Of a DNA stretch of 64,000 bases, positions 48,459 through 58,210 are shown piece after piece. This DNA is from Cordylochernes scorpioides (Eukaryota > Arthropoda > Arachnida > Pseudoscorpiones > Chernetidae), in NCBI GenBank assembly GCA_030710605.1, contig CP092886.1:51390390-51454389 (forward strand), in the 5' to 3' direction. The notes below the pieces were generated by a model that was given only the letters and a program-made list of their open reading frames with translations, ran no database searches and had not been told where the DNA came from. Position numbers and translations under genes: made by a program. The stretch's first letter is position 1. Each line of letters opens with the position of its first letter.

Positions 48459-48489
48459 GACTAACTGAGGCTCGGGGCCTCCTTTTATA
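48454..48489 (-). promoter_or_regulatory. core promoter: TATA box plus arthropod initiator
   Basis: On the minus strand tataaaagg occupies 48489-48481. An initiator tcagtcc lies at 48460-48454, placing its A (48458) at +1 and the TATA start at -31. This is the canonical spacing, and TCAGTY is the arthropod initiator consensus. The surrounding 400 bp are GC-richer than the flanks. Confidence 0.5.
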
Positions 48490-49768
48490 GCTGAGCTGGG
48501 TCCATGCAGGTCACTGCCCTTTTCTGACGTAAACAGGGGGGGGGAGTTATATTATCCAGGAGGGTCACGACCTCGTAAAAGTTGGACTGGGTTTGCTAGG
48601 CCTGCTTTTCTATTCTTACCTAAGCCTGATTAGTTTTAGCCTTAATTTTCTCATGTTAATCTCCATTCCTTCTATCTGTACAGTTGCTATACTTTATTAG
48701 ATTCTTACGCGGTAGAGATTGATGTTAGTTGAGGCTTTCTAATTGCAGTAAATAACAAGTTATATACAGTCACGTGGTGGAACATGTGGTAGTAGATATC
48801 TGGACTATTTACAACAATTCCATGGTCTTAAATCATCACATATACATATACATCATTGATTGCCATTCAGAACATTTAAATGATAAAGAAGATCAAATTA
48901 TTTCAACATTTAAATAATTATATATGGGAAACCAACAAACACACAAACAACACACACAAACACAACAAACACACACAACTCGGTCTGTAATGCTGGAAGT
49001 AAATATTTATTAATATTTGATGTTCTTTACTCTATTAAGAGAATCGGCAAAGACGTTATGGTTGAATGTAATATGTGATATTAATAATTGGCGTGAAATA
49101 ATTACTTGGAACAAAATACATGCATATGAAATGAAGGTACTTTGGTCAACGGCATATACATGTCGTCATTAACACAATACCCACCTGGTGTTACATAACC
49201 GGTGCTGTGAGGTAATTCGGAGCAATTTCATAAAGATAAATGTAACCATAAAAGTTAGTTACGACCCTTTTAACACGTGGAATGGGAGGATAATGATTTC
49301 CGAGATCAATGCTGACAGTGATGCATCGTCTGCCCAATTAATGGCAAAGTCTAATAAGATTATATTTCCTGCAATTACGGGATTTTCATAGGACCTGATG
49401 GGGGGCTTTATTTATTGATGACATTGTGTGGCCACCTTATCTCCAGGTGGCTTCTCCATAGCGCTTACTCGGAATCACACATTTGGCTGTTTCACTGAGA
49501 CACTAGGATGTGCATTTAACTTCACACACATGTGCTGGCTACGTTTAGCGTGAAAAAACGAGATTGTTGTGGATTTTCATTCCTAAATAAATAAAATTAT
49601 TATCCGGAGTACTCTTCCGCGTTTTACAGGATCTTTTCAGACACTTTTTAGAGCTAAATTTTCTTTTTAAAATAAACGTTCAAAATACGTTCTACTGCTC
49701 CTACCCTTTCAATTTAAAACAACGTCTCCTTGCCTCTCTTTCATAACCATTTTCAAATAAAACAACGT
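48490..49768. other. no gene; CA-rich simple repeat at 48930-48980
   Basis: A degenerate (ACA)n/(CA)n tract lies at about 48930-48980. The sequence around 48490-48640 is moderately GC-rich and could hold upstream promoter elements. Confidence 0.4.
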
Positions 49769-50132
49769 TCATTTATCTTTCTCTTTATTGTCGCTAACCC
49801 ACAAATATACTGGAGCTGCCGAGCCGTGCGATCCCTGCTCCCAGAACAACTCGTCTCCTGTGATATACCTCTGGATCTGAATGTCTGACTCTTCGGCATC
49901 GGCCACCATCGCGAGACAATGTGGCTGATATGTTTGGCGAAGGCTTGAATCTACAAGTACCATCTTGGTCTTGAGTTAGGTAATGCCAGCCATAACATCG
50001 ACTTGCCCACTCTGTGGGAAAAGACCTCTCGCCGTCTATCGCTGGTCGAATTTTTCCCGAAGTGGATGCCAATAATAAAGACATTTTATGTATTATATAT
50101 AAACATTTTACATCCTTAACACCGGTATACAT
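49769..50132 (-). other. unidentified GC-richer protein-like stretch, two overlapping minus frames
   Basis: Two minus frames share this patch: one of 112 residues (ATG at 50132) and one of 64 (ATG at 49963). A short YITGDE string and a preceding YLTQDQ faintly recall mariner transposase, where an ITGDE motif carries a catalytic aspartate. The match is too short to call. A frameshift between the two frames would be needed. Confidence 0.25.
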
Positions 50133-50138
50133 TTGAGA

Positions 50139-50158
50139 TGCGCGCGTGCGCGCGCGTT
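50139..50158. repeat. alternating (GC/GT)n tract
   Basis: About 19 bp of strictly alternating purine-pyrimidine (gcgcgcgtgcgcgcgcgt) in an AT-rich setting. This type of sequence can adopt Z-DNA. Confidence 0.7.
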
Positions 50159-50159
50159 A

Positions 50160-51315
50160 AATGTAAGCAAATATTTATAAATAAATTCTGTTTTTTTATT
50201 TCTTCTCGAATAGTGTTTGTTGTTGGAAGTTAGTTTTGTTGTTGTTAGTTTCATCGACCTATATCAATATACGTATTTCCACATGTCGGGACCTTAACCA
50301 AACTACATTCTATTTTCATATAATAAATAGTGTTTGTTTTTTACTCATATTAATAATGCAAATATTTTAATTTTTTTTATTACTCTCCAGTTATGAAATT
50401 AGTTTTTAAATAATTTCTTTGATAAATGAAATATTTTAGAACTGTATATTTATCAAAAGTTTACCCGATAAGTACAATTATTTAAATAAAAGGTTGCAGA
50501 GAGAATGTGTGGCCCACTATTTGATTGATGAGGCGAACTGCTCGGAAATAACGGAGGGGAATTTCTTTAAATATTCACACACAACCTCGTGTCATTTTAA
50601 ATAAATTAAGCTGAGAATATGGACCATTGCATTTATTGAACTTAACGTTACATCAACTTTGCCTCAACCAATCCTAAGCTTTACCCGGCTTCAACCAACG
50701 ATCTTATCTTTTAGAACGGGATTTCCTTAAACTAATAAAAGCTCGGACTACAAAACTTGCATAAATTGAAAATAATTGAGTCTATCTATTAAAATATATG
50801 TATTTTTATTATTATTATAGTCACTCTCTCTCTCTTCAACATCCTTTTCGCAACCATATTTAACGAAAATCAGAATAATAAATATTTAAATTCATATGTG
50901 TTTTATTCAGAATATAAGGTCATTCCATATTGCCCTTTTATACAGCAATGACAAAAAATAAGGGGGTCTAGCTTAAGTAGGAAATCCTCTCAGCGGTTTC
51001 GTTAGTTTAATCTATTAACACCCTTTAATATTGTCATCAACATTAAACAGAAATATGGTACAATCTATATACAGCAGGTCCTTTTTGGTGTCCAGTTAAT
51101 GTCATCTCTCTATAGGTTATTTCGTCTCCAGGGCTCTAATAATGTATCTGATTGTTTTATTATAGAGCCGGCACTGAAGAGAATTTCTTGGTGAAGGTAT
51201 TGAAAGAACTATGAACCTAAACCTTGGCTATAAGAGGACTATATTATTATATTTAAAAGTACATCAAGTATTTTTCTCTTCAGGTAATAAATCACAACAA
51301 ATAGGTCGTTTTTGA
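50160..51315. other. no gene seen
   Basis: AT-rich sequence without recognisable features up to the family B element. Confidence 0.5.
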
Positions 51316-51357
51316 CCACGTGCTGACGAGCGCCAACAGCGCGAAACGCGTTCGTGG
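51316..51357 (+). ncRNA. hammerhead ribozyme motif at the end of a family B element
   Basis: Helix I is ccacg (51316-51320) with cgtgg (51353-51357). The conserved ctgacga is at 51323-51329. Helix II is gcgc (51330-51333) with gcgc (51339-51342), and the loop is caaca. The conserved gaaa is at 51343-51346. It is followed by the self-complementary acgcgt (helix III plus the gtt cleavage triplet at 51350-51352). Two extra bases (tg) lie between helix I and ctgacga, which may weaken activity. The decayed copies at 56.7 and 33.4 kb lack a two-base insert there and read gcgta or gcata before the helix I strand. Their consensus would be a perfect minimal type I hammerhead. Confidence 0.6.
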
Positions 51358-51518
51358 ATGGCTTTTCTTGAATTATCAAGAAATTGAGTTGGCCAAATAT
51401 CAGGGAACAGGTTAAATCAATGAATAGTTGATTTCTGTTCCACCAGATGGCGCTCTGCCTTCTGAAAAGCACATGTGCTCCTGGTCAGGATATGCCTTTT
51501 TTATTTTTAATATATATA
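51316..51518 (+). mobile_element. family B element, single copy with hammerhead end
   Basis: After the hammerhead block the element reads ttcttgaattatcaagaaat, ggccaaatatcagggaacag, ttaaatcaatg, tctgttccaccagatggcgc, acatgtgctcctggtcagga and tatgcctttt, and runs into a TA microsatellite. About 200 bp, non-coding. The copy at 61716-61900 matches along its whole length. Dimers and fragments lie at 3.5, 5.6, 15.2 and 56.7 kb. Confidence 0.75.
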
Positions 51519-51531
51519 TATATATACTAGA

Positions 51532-52138
51532 CGAATGACCCGAGCAACGCCCGGGTTTACCCGATTAAATGTTTTATTCAAACACTATTCGTTACAATTA
51601 TAAATCGGCGCCGTGGATGTCACTCTTGTGAAACGTCCCGCTCCAAACTTTACAGTCAGATTAGTTACGATATAAATCTTCAAATCGAGCGAGCGTCTAT
51701 AAATATTTCGATTTAGATCAAGTATTCTAATTATTAAGCGAACACACTATTATTAATAAAATTTTGAGAAGATTTCGATTTTAAACGTATAGAAGATATA
51801 ATATAAATGAGTTTTAAAAATTGTTTAAAAAAATGCATCGGCCGGGAATCGAACCCGGGCCGCCCGCGTGGCAGGCGAGCATTCTACCACTGAGCCACCG
51901 ATGCGTATACAAAATGGCCATATTTGGGTATTCATTCCATTCCGGATTACTCCGCGTAAAAAAAGTTCTTCAAATGAAAAAAAGAAATAGCCAAAAATAC
52001 TAAGCAAATTGTATCCAAAAATATTCCTCAGGTTTATAAAAAGCGACATGCAAAATTTGGTACCAATTGGTTCAGTAGTTTTAGAGTTTATCGCGAAACA
52101 GACAGACAGACAGAAATTGACTTTTATATATATAGATA
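51532..52138. mobile_element. composite repeat carrying tRNA-Gly, copy 1
   Basis: Begins ctagacgaatgacccgagca just after a TA microsatellite. It contains a minus-strand tRNA-Gly gene and ends with a tail of RTE-LINE type (ttggttcagtagttttagag, cgaaacagacagacagacag) and tatatatagat. The tail resembles the conserved 3' end of RTE-type LINEs (family knowledge), suggesting RTE-driven spread. Confidence 0.65.
51834..51904 (-). tRNA. tRNA-Gly(GCC), copy 1
   Basis: 71 nt that fold into a complete cloverleaf. The acceptor is gcatcgg with ccgatgc, and the anticodon loop is ctgccac with anticodon GCC. The T arm is ccggg/cccgg around ttcgatt. Internal A (tggctcagtgg) and B (ggttcgattcc) boxes are intact, the discriminator is A, and a T-run terminator follows. 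It matches eukaryotic tRNA-Gly(GCC) closely. It is embedded in a repeated composite element, so it may be a mobile copy rather than the ancestral gene. Confidence 0.9.
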
Positions 52139-52194
52139 TTAGTGTTTAGGTATTTGATTTAATTCATATAGTTGATATAATAGTATATATTTAT

Positions 52195-52545
52195 ATTATA
52201 TTTTTTATAAATTAGTTTTAAAAATTGTAAAAAAAAAATGCATCGGCCGGGAATCGAACCCGGGCCGCCCGCGTGGCAGGCGAGCATTCTACCACTAAGC
52301 CACCGATGCTTTAAAAAAAATGGCCATATTTAGGTATTCATTCCATTCCGGATTAGTCCGCGTAAAAAAATAGTTCTTCAAATTAAAAAAAGAAATAGCC
52401 AAAAATAATAAGCAAAATGTAGCCAAAAATTTTCCTCAGGTTTATAAAAAGCGACATGCAAAATTTGGTACCAATTGGTTCAGTAGTTTTTGAGTTTATC
52501 GCGAAACAGACAGACAGACAGGAATTGACTTTTATATATATATAG
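52195..52545. mobile_element. composite repeat carrying tRNA-Gly, copy 2 (tandem to copy 1)
   Basis: Repeats the tRNA-to-tail part of the preceding unit at about 405-bp spacing. It has ttttaaaaattgtaaaaa, the tRNA, tggccatatttaggtattca, gcgacatgcaaaatttggta, the gacagacagacag tail and a TA run. The 300-bp head of copy 1 is missing. Confidence 0.7.
52239..52309 (-). tRNA. tRNA-Gly(GCC), copy 2
   Basis: Identical to the copy at 51834-51904 except for one base in the D arm (ggcttagtgg instead of ggctcagtgg). All stems, the GCC anticodon and the T-run terminator are intact. Confidence 0.88.
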
Positions 52546-53287
52546 GTCCGCTGATCTGTATTCAAAATTATAAACTTTAAACGCTTAATTGAATCTTTTT
52601 TAATTTGAAAATAACAATATTCTCACTACTACAAACACAATGCTAAAATTGTATAATTTCAGATAGGCAAGTAGGAAATTGTTTGTTTTCAAATAAATAA
52701 ACATACGCGCGTAAATAGTCTTTAATTTTGAAAACAGATGGCGCGCCTATATCATATAATTAATACTTGATGAAATATATGAAATGTATTTTCATAATTT
52801 ACAAATATTGTCTTTGATAGAGTGAGTAATGTTAAATAATTGGTCCACAACTCTACTGCAATTATAGTTTATCCCAGTACAAAGTTATCAAACCCACGCA
52901 TTACAAGTTCTAGAGACAGGTGTCTGTGAGTGACTGAATTCTAACACATGAAACATTGATGAGTAAATATATATTAATGTTGGAAAAATGATAAATATGT
53001 AGTGAAAGATCCTTTATTACCTAAAGGCATAAAACAATAAAAGAATGACAAAAAGATAAATGATATGTTCGTCAGCAGCTAACGCCGGCCTGCCCTATTT
53101 AATTGATCGCTAGCCAACTAACAATCCAACAAGGCCGCGCTATAAAGGCAGATAGAATTAGCATAAACCATACTAAAACTCTATGTAAATATCTGTATAT
53201 CAAATATCGTGGTCAATTTCAACAATTAATATATAACATTTGGGTTTAATTGATATAATCATACTCTCATGCAGATATAACGCTATA
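52546..53287. other. no gene seen
   Basis: AT-rich sequence without recognisable features. Confidence 0.5.
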
Positions 53288-53668
53288 CATACACTTATGG
53301 ACAAAACCTAAGGAAGTGGAAAGTCTTTGATGTCGCCAATGGTCTATTTTTCCAGGAAGACAGAAGCAATTTTGTTCACACTTGGTTTTCTCGTGTGTCT
53401 TAAATAAAGATCACTGTGTATCAAATATATTTTGTAATTATTGCCTGAATCCTGATATACATGCTAAAAAAATAACTTCCTTAAGTTTTGTCATTAGTGT
53501 ATTTTCACGATAATACTCTATTATACCGTTTGTATTTTTTCACACTTGGTTATCTCGTGTGTCTGAAATAAAGATCCCTGTGTATCAAATATCTTTCGTA
53601 ATTATTGCCCGAATCACGATATACATGTTAAAAGGTATAACTTCCTTAAGTTTTGTCCATTAGTGTAT
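53288..53668. mobile_element. Tc1-like MITE, family E, copy 2, with duplicated right part
   Basis: The left end (tacacttatggacaaaacct, aaggaagt) and the first right end (aacttccttaagttttgtca, ttagtgta, to about 53503) are complements. The right two thirds are then repeated once more (cacttggttatctcgtgtgt through ataacttccttaagttttgt, to about 53665). This gives a tandem partial duplication of about 160 bp. Confidence 0.75.
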
Positions 53669-54892
53669 TTTCACGATAATACTCTAGTATACCTTTTGTA
53701 TATGCCATCTGTAAATATATAATATCAGTGTATCTCTTATGTCCTTAACACGATATCACGCTGTGGTGTATCTGACAAATAAATACAATTCAAATCATAT
53801 TTCAGATACCAAACAAACTCTGCGGCAACGACAGGACACGTTCCTGTATTTGCATTCGACGCTCTAGTGACACCTGCCATATTCAGCTCAATATCTTTAT
53901 AAAAAGGTTCAGAATCAAATGAAGAATCATATATAAAAATATACATCAAATTCTGAAGTGAGAACAATTTGTTATGTATATAAAGACATAACTAAAGTAC
54001 AGTATATATAGAGTTATGGTTCAATAGATGATCGCTAAAACTTTAGGGCAAAACGTTTTTCTAATAAAACTGAACCTTCTTCCACAGGTATTGGTTTTAG
54101 TTGGTTTTATGTACTGTGGTGATGAACAGAAATGCATTGTTTTGTACATTTCTAACAAAACTCTTTCACTACGTTACTACCACCCTCGCGCAACCTCGCG
54201 TTGTATTGTGAACCACCAGGCTCTGCCTCCATCTTGATGAAGCCGTGTTCGCCGACGTCTCGACAAATTTATGCAGAGCAAGCTCTACCTCGAAATCAAT
54301 AACTAATTCGAATTATTTACATATAAAGGGGCAGTAAAATATTGTGACGAAAGTCTATGTTGAAAAAAATACATTTTTAAAAGATATATATTTACTTTTT
54401 TCTTTCTTAAATTCCCATAAAATATTCAGTGTTTTTCATATTAAATTGACCTGTTTAATATTTAAATTCTCGAGATTGTTTTTGTAACTAATAATAAAGA
54501 ACATTTATATGCTAATTCTCTTATTCTTACTTTTGATAAACCAGAAAGCTTTTTCCAAAGTCTATTTCCTCTAATCAGATAGCCATTGGAACAGAATAAA
54601 CTGTTTACCTAATTAACCATATGTTACAATGTACACAAAGAGTTTTTTACGAAGGTTCCTTGGTCTATAAAAAGTAAAATAAAGGTATTGAGAGTGTATT
54701 AATGTTATTTTCGAAGTTTATAACATATAAGAAACAATAAAGACTCTCATATGTTAACCAATCTCGATTGAGGTTTGTAAAAACAGAATTAAGTGCCAGG
54801 CCATGTATAGCTTTCGAATAATCTTAAAATTGTTTCAAAATTTGCGTTCTACGTCATTTATTTAACGCATATTGTGTACTACGTCAAGTTAT
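53669..54892. other. no gene seen
   Basis: AT-rich. A decayed string ttgatgaagccgtgttcgcc followed by gacgtctcgac at 54234-54265 faintly recalls a hammerhead block but lacks the gaaa core. Confidence 0.4.
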
Positions 54893-55560
54893 TTATAGAA
54901 CACATACTGGGTACCACGTCCTTTATTGAACACATACTGGGTACTAAGTCCTTTATAGAACACATACAGGGTACTAGGTCCTTTATATAACACATACTGG
55001 GTATTAAGTACTTTATATAACACATACTGGGTACTAAGTCCTTTATAGAACACATACTGGGTACTAGGTCCTTTATAGAACACATAATGGGTACTAAGTA
55101 CTTTATAGAACACATACTGGGTACTAGGTCCTTTATAGAACACATACTGGGTACTAAGTCCTTTATAGAACACATACTGGGTACTAGGTCCTTTATAGAA
55201 CACATAATGGGTACTAAGTACTTTATAGAACACATACTGGGTATTAGGTCCTTTATAGAACACATACTGGGTACTAAGTCCTTTATAGAACACATACTGG
55301 GTACTATGTCAAGATCTTTATTTAATACTTGCTAGATAACTCTTCAATATTTCTTTAAATAGTACATATTGGGTATTAAGTCATTTAATGAACACATACT
55401 AGGTACTAAGTCCTTTATATAAAACGTACTGAGTTACTAAATCTTTTATAGACCACGTACTGGGTACTAAGTATTTTATATAACCCATGCAGGGCAATAT
55501 GTCCTTTATATGAAACGTATTAGGTACTAAGTCTTATAGAACTTGTATTGCGTACTAAGC
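54893..55560. repeat. 30-bp minisatellite with 120-bp higher-order unit
   Basis: Unit cacatactgggtactaagtc + ctttatagaa, 30 bp. It is regular from 54898 to 55310 and degenerate to about 55560. The four-unit pattern beginning with the variant cacataatgggtactaagta is repeated exactly or nearly so at 55081-55200 and 55201-55320. Because 30 is a multiple of three, frames stay open on both strands, giving long repetitive ORFs that are by-products. Confidence 0.95.
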
Positions 55561-56714
55561 CCTCATTACGTACTAAGCCCTCATAATGTATTTAACAAAC
55601 AATGGATAATATCTTATCATATTTTAAATAAGTTTAGATATTTATTGGGGCCTCTGCTTTCTAGCCTGGCCAATACAAACATCAATAGGAAACAAATTTG
55701 TTGTACACAGAGTCAAATTATGAATAATTACGATATTTTATTTTACATTGTATGCATCGAAAATTCTATCCAATTTCTCAATAGAGTTTGAAGTCTCTCA
55801 AATGTTTGTCGGGTTCTTGCACGTGTTGGCTGTTGGAATGACTATTCTCCTTTTCCAAGTTCTAAACTCTTATTTAAGCAATATATTTAAATCCATCATA
55901 TTTGTTTAACTTTCTCGATATTATTTTACTAAGACATCAGCCCGTTCTACGAACGGGTCCAGGACGACATCCAGCTCTAAGTCTCATTACAGTGTCACCT
56001 CAAGCTAAACAATAGAAGTATAGAGTTCTAGCGTGTCGCACATACGCGAAAGAGATGTTATAGGAATATTTATTTATTTTTATATATTCCAGCACTTTGC
56101 TAGCTAGTCACTTATTTGGAATATTTTGAAGATTCCATTTGATCCCTTGTGGATCTCTCTCATAGAATTAAAGCTCTCCCTGGGCTGTCGAGGGCCATTA
56201 GACTGAAACCATGGTCTCCATATGGGCTCATCTCAGTTTGCCAAAGCTGGTGTGTCTTTGTCACCGACCTAAGGCCGATAGTTTTGCGGCAACGGTCAAA
56301 AGATGGCATCTAGAGCTTTAACGTCTTTTTGACAGAAGATACAACTATTATTTTCATAGAACAATATCCTCCTGAAAAAATTCCAAATTTCTATAGAATC
56401 ATACTCAATTTATGGAACCCTGTACATAACTATTCCTTGTATATTTATTAACTAGGTTGCACTTGAAGAGAGACAGCTAATATATGTGTTTTGATTTGAT
56501 AAATCCTCGTTGTTTGTACAGCCCAATTGAGCTCAAAATATTTCGTTACTAGAGTTTCAGAAACTATCTTTAAGTCAATCCAACTTCTGAAGAACTCTGA
56601 GAAAGTTGAGATTCCCTGAACACTAAAACGGGGATCTACCGTATATATATATAGAAATAAATCTGCACCATATTTAAAAAAAAAACAATAAAATTAATTG
56701 ACATTGAGGTTCTG
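55561..56714. other. no gene seen
   Basis: AT-rich. Some mixed-composition sequence at 55930-56330 has no open frame of note. Confidence 0.45.
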
Positions 56715-56775
56715 TTTGTACCACGTTAACAAAGGCCAACAGCCCGAAATGCATACGTAGTTGGCCTTTTTTTGA
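56715..56775 (+). mobile_element. family B hammerhead end, decayed fragment
   Basis: Reads ccacg, ttaacaa (consensus ctgacga), a ggc...gcc helix around caaca, gaaatgcata, then cgtag (helix I partner cgtgg) and ttggcc. Several core bases are lost. The element breaks off after ttggcctttttttg. Confidence 0.55.
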
Positions 56776-56802
56776 TTTCACAAAATAATTGATTGTCTAA
56801 AT

Positions 56803-57016
56803 ACAATCATGGACAAAACTCAAGGAAGTTATAACTTTTAGCATGTATATCGGGATCCAGGCAATAACTTTGAAAGATACTTGATACACAGTGATATTTA
56901 TTGAGAGCACGCGAGATAACCAAGGGTGAACAAAATTGCCTTTGTCTCCTTAAAAAAAAAAAAAAGACGACCAACGATATCAAAGGCTTTCAACTTCTTT
57001 AGGAGTTTTGCCCATG
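56803..57016. mobile_element. Tc1-like MITE, family E, copy 3
   Basis: Ends atcatggacaaaactcaagg and taggagttttgcccatgagt are imperfect complements. The inside shares tagcatgtatatcgggatcc and acttgatacacagtgatatt with the copy at 39.2 kb. Confidence 0.75.
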
Positions 57017-57399
57017 AGTATATTATGGAACAAATCTTACATTTAATAAGCGTTTAGTTGATAATTCTTCCTCTTTTTTTTTTTCAGAGAAACATTTAAC
57101 TTTCAAAAATATTATAAAATGAAAAAAATAATCGTTCTATCAAGAGTTTTAAAAAGGGTTTTCTAGTACGTATTTATGAAAAATATTAAAAAGCTCAATC
57201 ATCAATAAAACTCTCAAAAAATGCAACAAGAAGATAAATTAATAGAGGAGCGCAAATTTTGCTCTATAATGAGTCGCCACAAAAATGTAGCTGGGGTCAC
57301 GAAACACTTTCGTGAGAGGTTCTTTCATTACAACGTATAATCGGGTTAAACTTCCTAGCGTGGACGTAACGCACGCCACCAGCGTCCAGCTCTAGCCTA

Positions 57400-58210
57400 A
57401 TCTTGGCCACAGCCAGGTTTCATTATAGATATTGCATGGCTTCACAATATATTGATATACCCACGAGTACCACAGGATTGGCTTAATCTTCGCCAGATAG
57501 GTTTCCATATAGATATTGCATGGCTTTACAATATATTGATATACCCACGAGTACCACGGGGTTGGTTTAATTTTCACCAGATAGGTTTCCTTATAGATAT
57601 TGCATAGTTTTACAATATATTGATATACCCACGAGTACCACAGGATTGGCTTAATCTTCGCTAGATAGGTTTCATTATATATATTGCTTTGGTTTACAAT
57701 ATATTGAAATGCCCACGAGTACCACGTCGTTGGCTTAATCTTTACCAGATAGGTTTCCTTATAGATATTGCATAGTTTTGCGATAAATTAGCCAGTGCAT
57801 GAAATACGAGACAGGCCATTTCTTGCCAATCAAGTTAACATTATAGATATTGCAGAGTTTCATAATATATTAATGCATACATATATCGCGGAATCGCAAT
57901 CTTTCACAGCAATGACTCTTATAGTTATTGCATGTTTTTAAAATATATTGATATACCCGCTAGTACAACGGGATTGGCTACATCTCCGCCAGATAGGTTT
58001 CCTTATATATTTATAGCATAGTTTTATAATATATTGACGCATATATATATGACTGATGGTTTAACATTGTTTGGCAAATAATCCTTATAGATATCGCATG
58101 GCTTTATAATATATTGGCATATACATGAATAATGGGATTGGCCTAATCTTGCCAAGCAATATTTTATTATAGATTTTGCATGGCCATATTTTATATATTT
58201 ACACACATAA
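57400..58210. repeat. 84-bp tandem repeat, about 9-10 copies
   Basis: Unit: gccagataggtttccttata, gatattgcatagttttacaa, tatattgatatacccacgag, taccacaggattggcttaat, cttc. The first four or five copies are well conserved; later ones, from about 57780, are diverged. The open frames here follow from the period being a multiple of three. Confidence 0.9.

Noticed and set aside
51821..52049. Short ORFs over the tRNA-Gly genes
   Set aside because: They are translations of the tRNA itself; the frames with RPGIEPGP or ATRAARVRFPAD are typical tRNA shadows.
54234..54265. Possible further hammerhead (ttgatgaagccgtgttcgcc...)
   Set aside because: The gaaa core is missing and helix II cannot be drawn. 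At best it is a dead relic.
54879..55335. 138-, 134- and 82-residue ORFs with decapeptide repeats
   Set aside because: They arise because the 30-bp minisatellite period is a multiple of three and lacks stops. They overlap on both strands and have no start or splice context.
57392..57577. 61-residue ORF with internal repeat
   Set aside because: By-product of the 84-bp tandem repeat.
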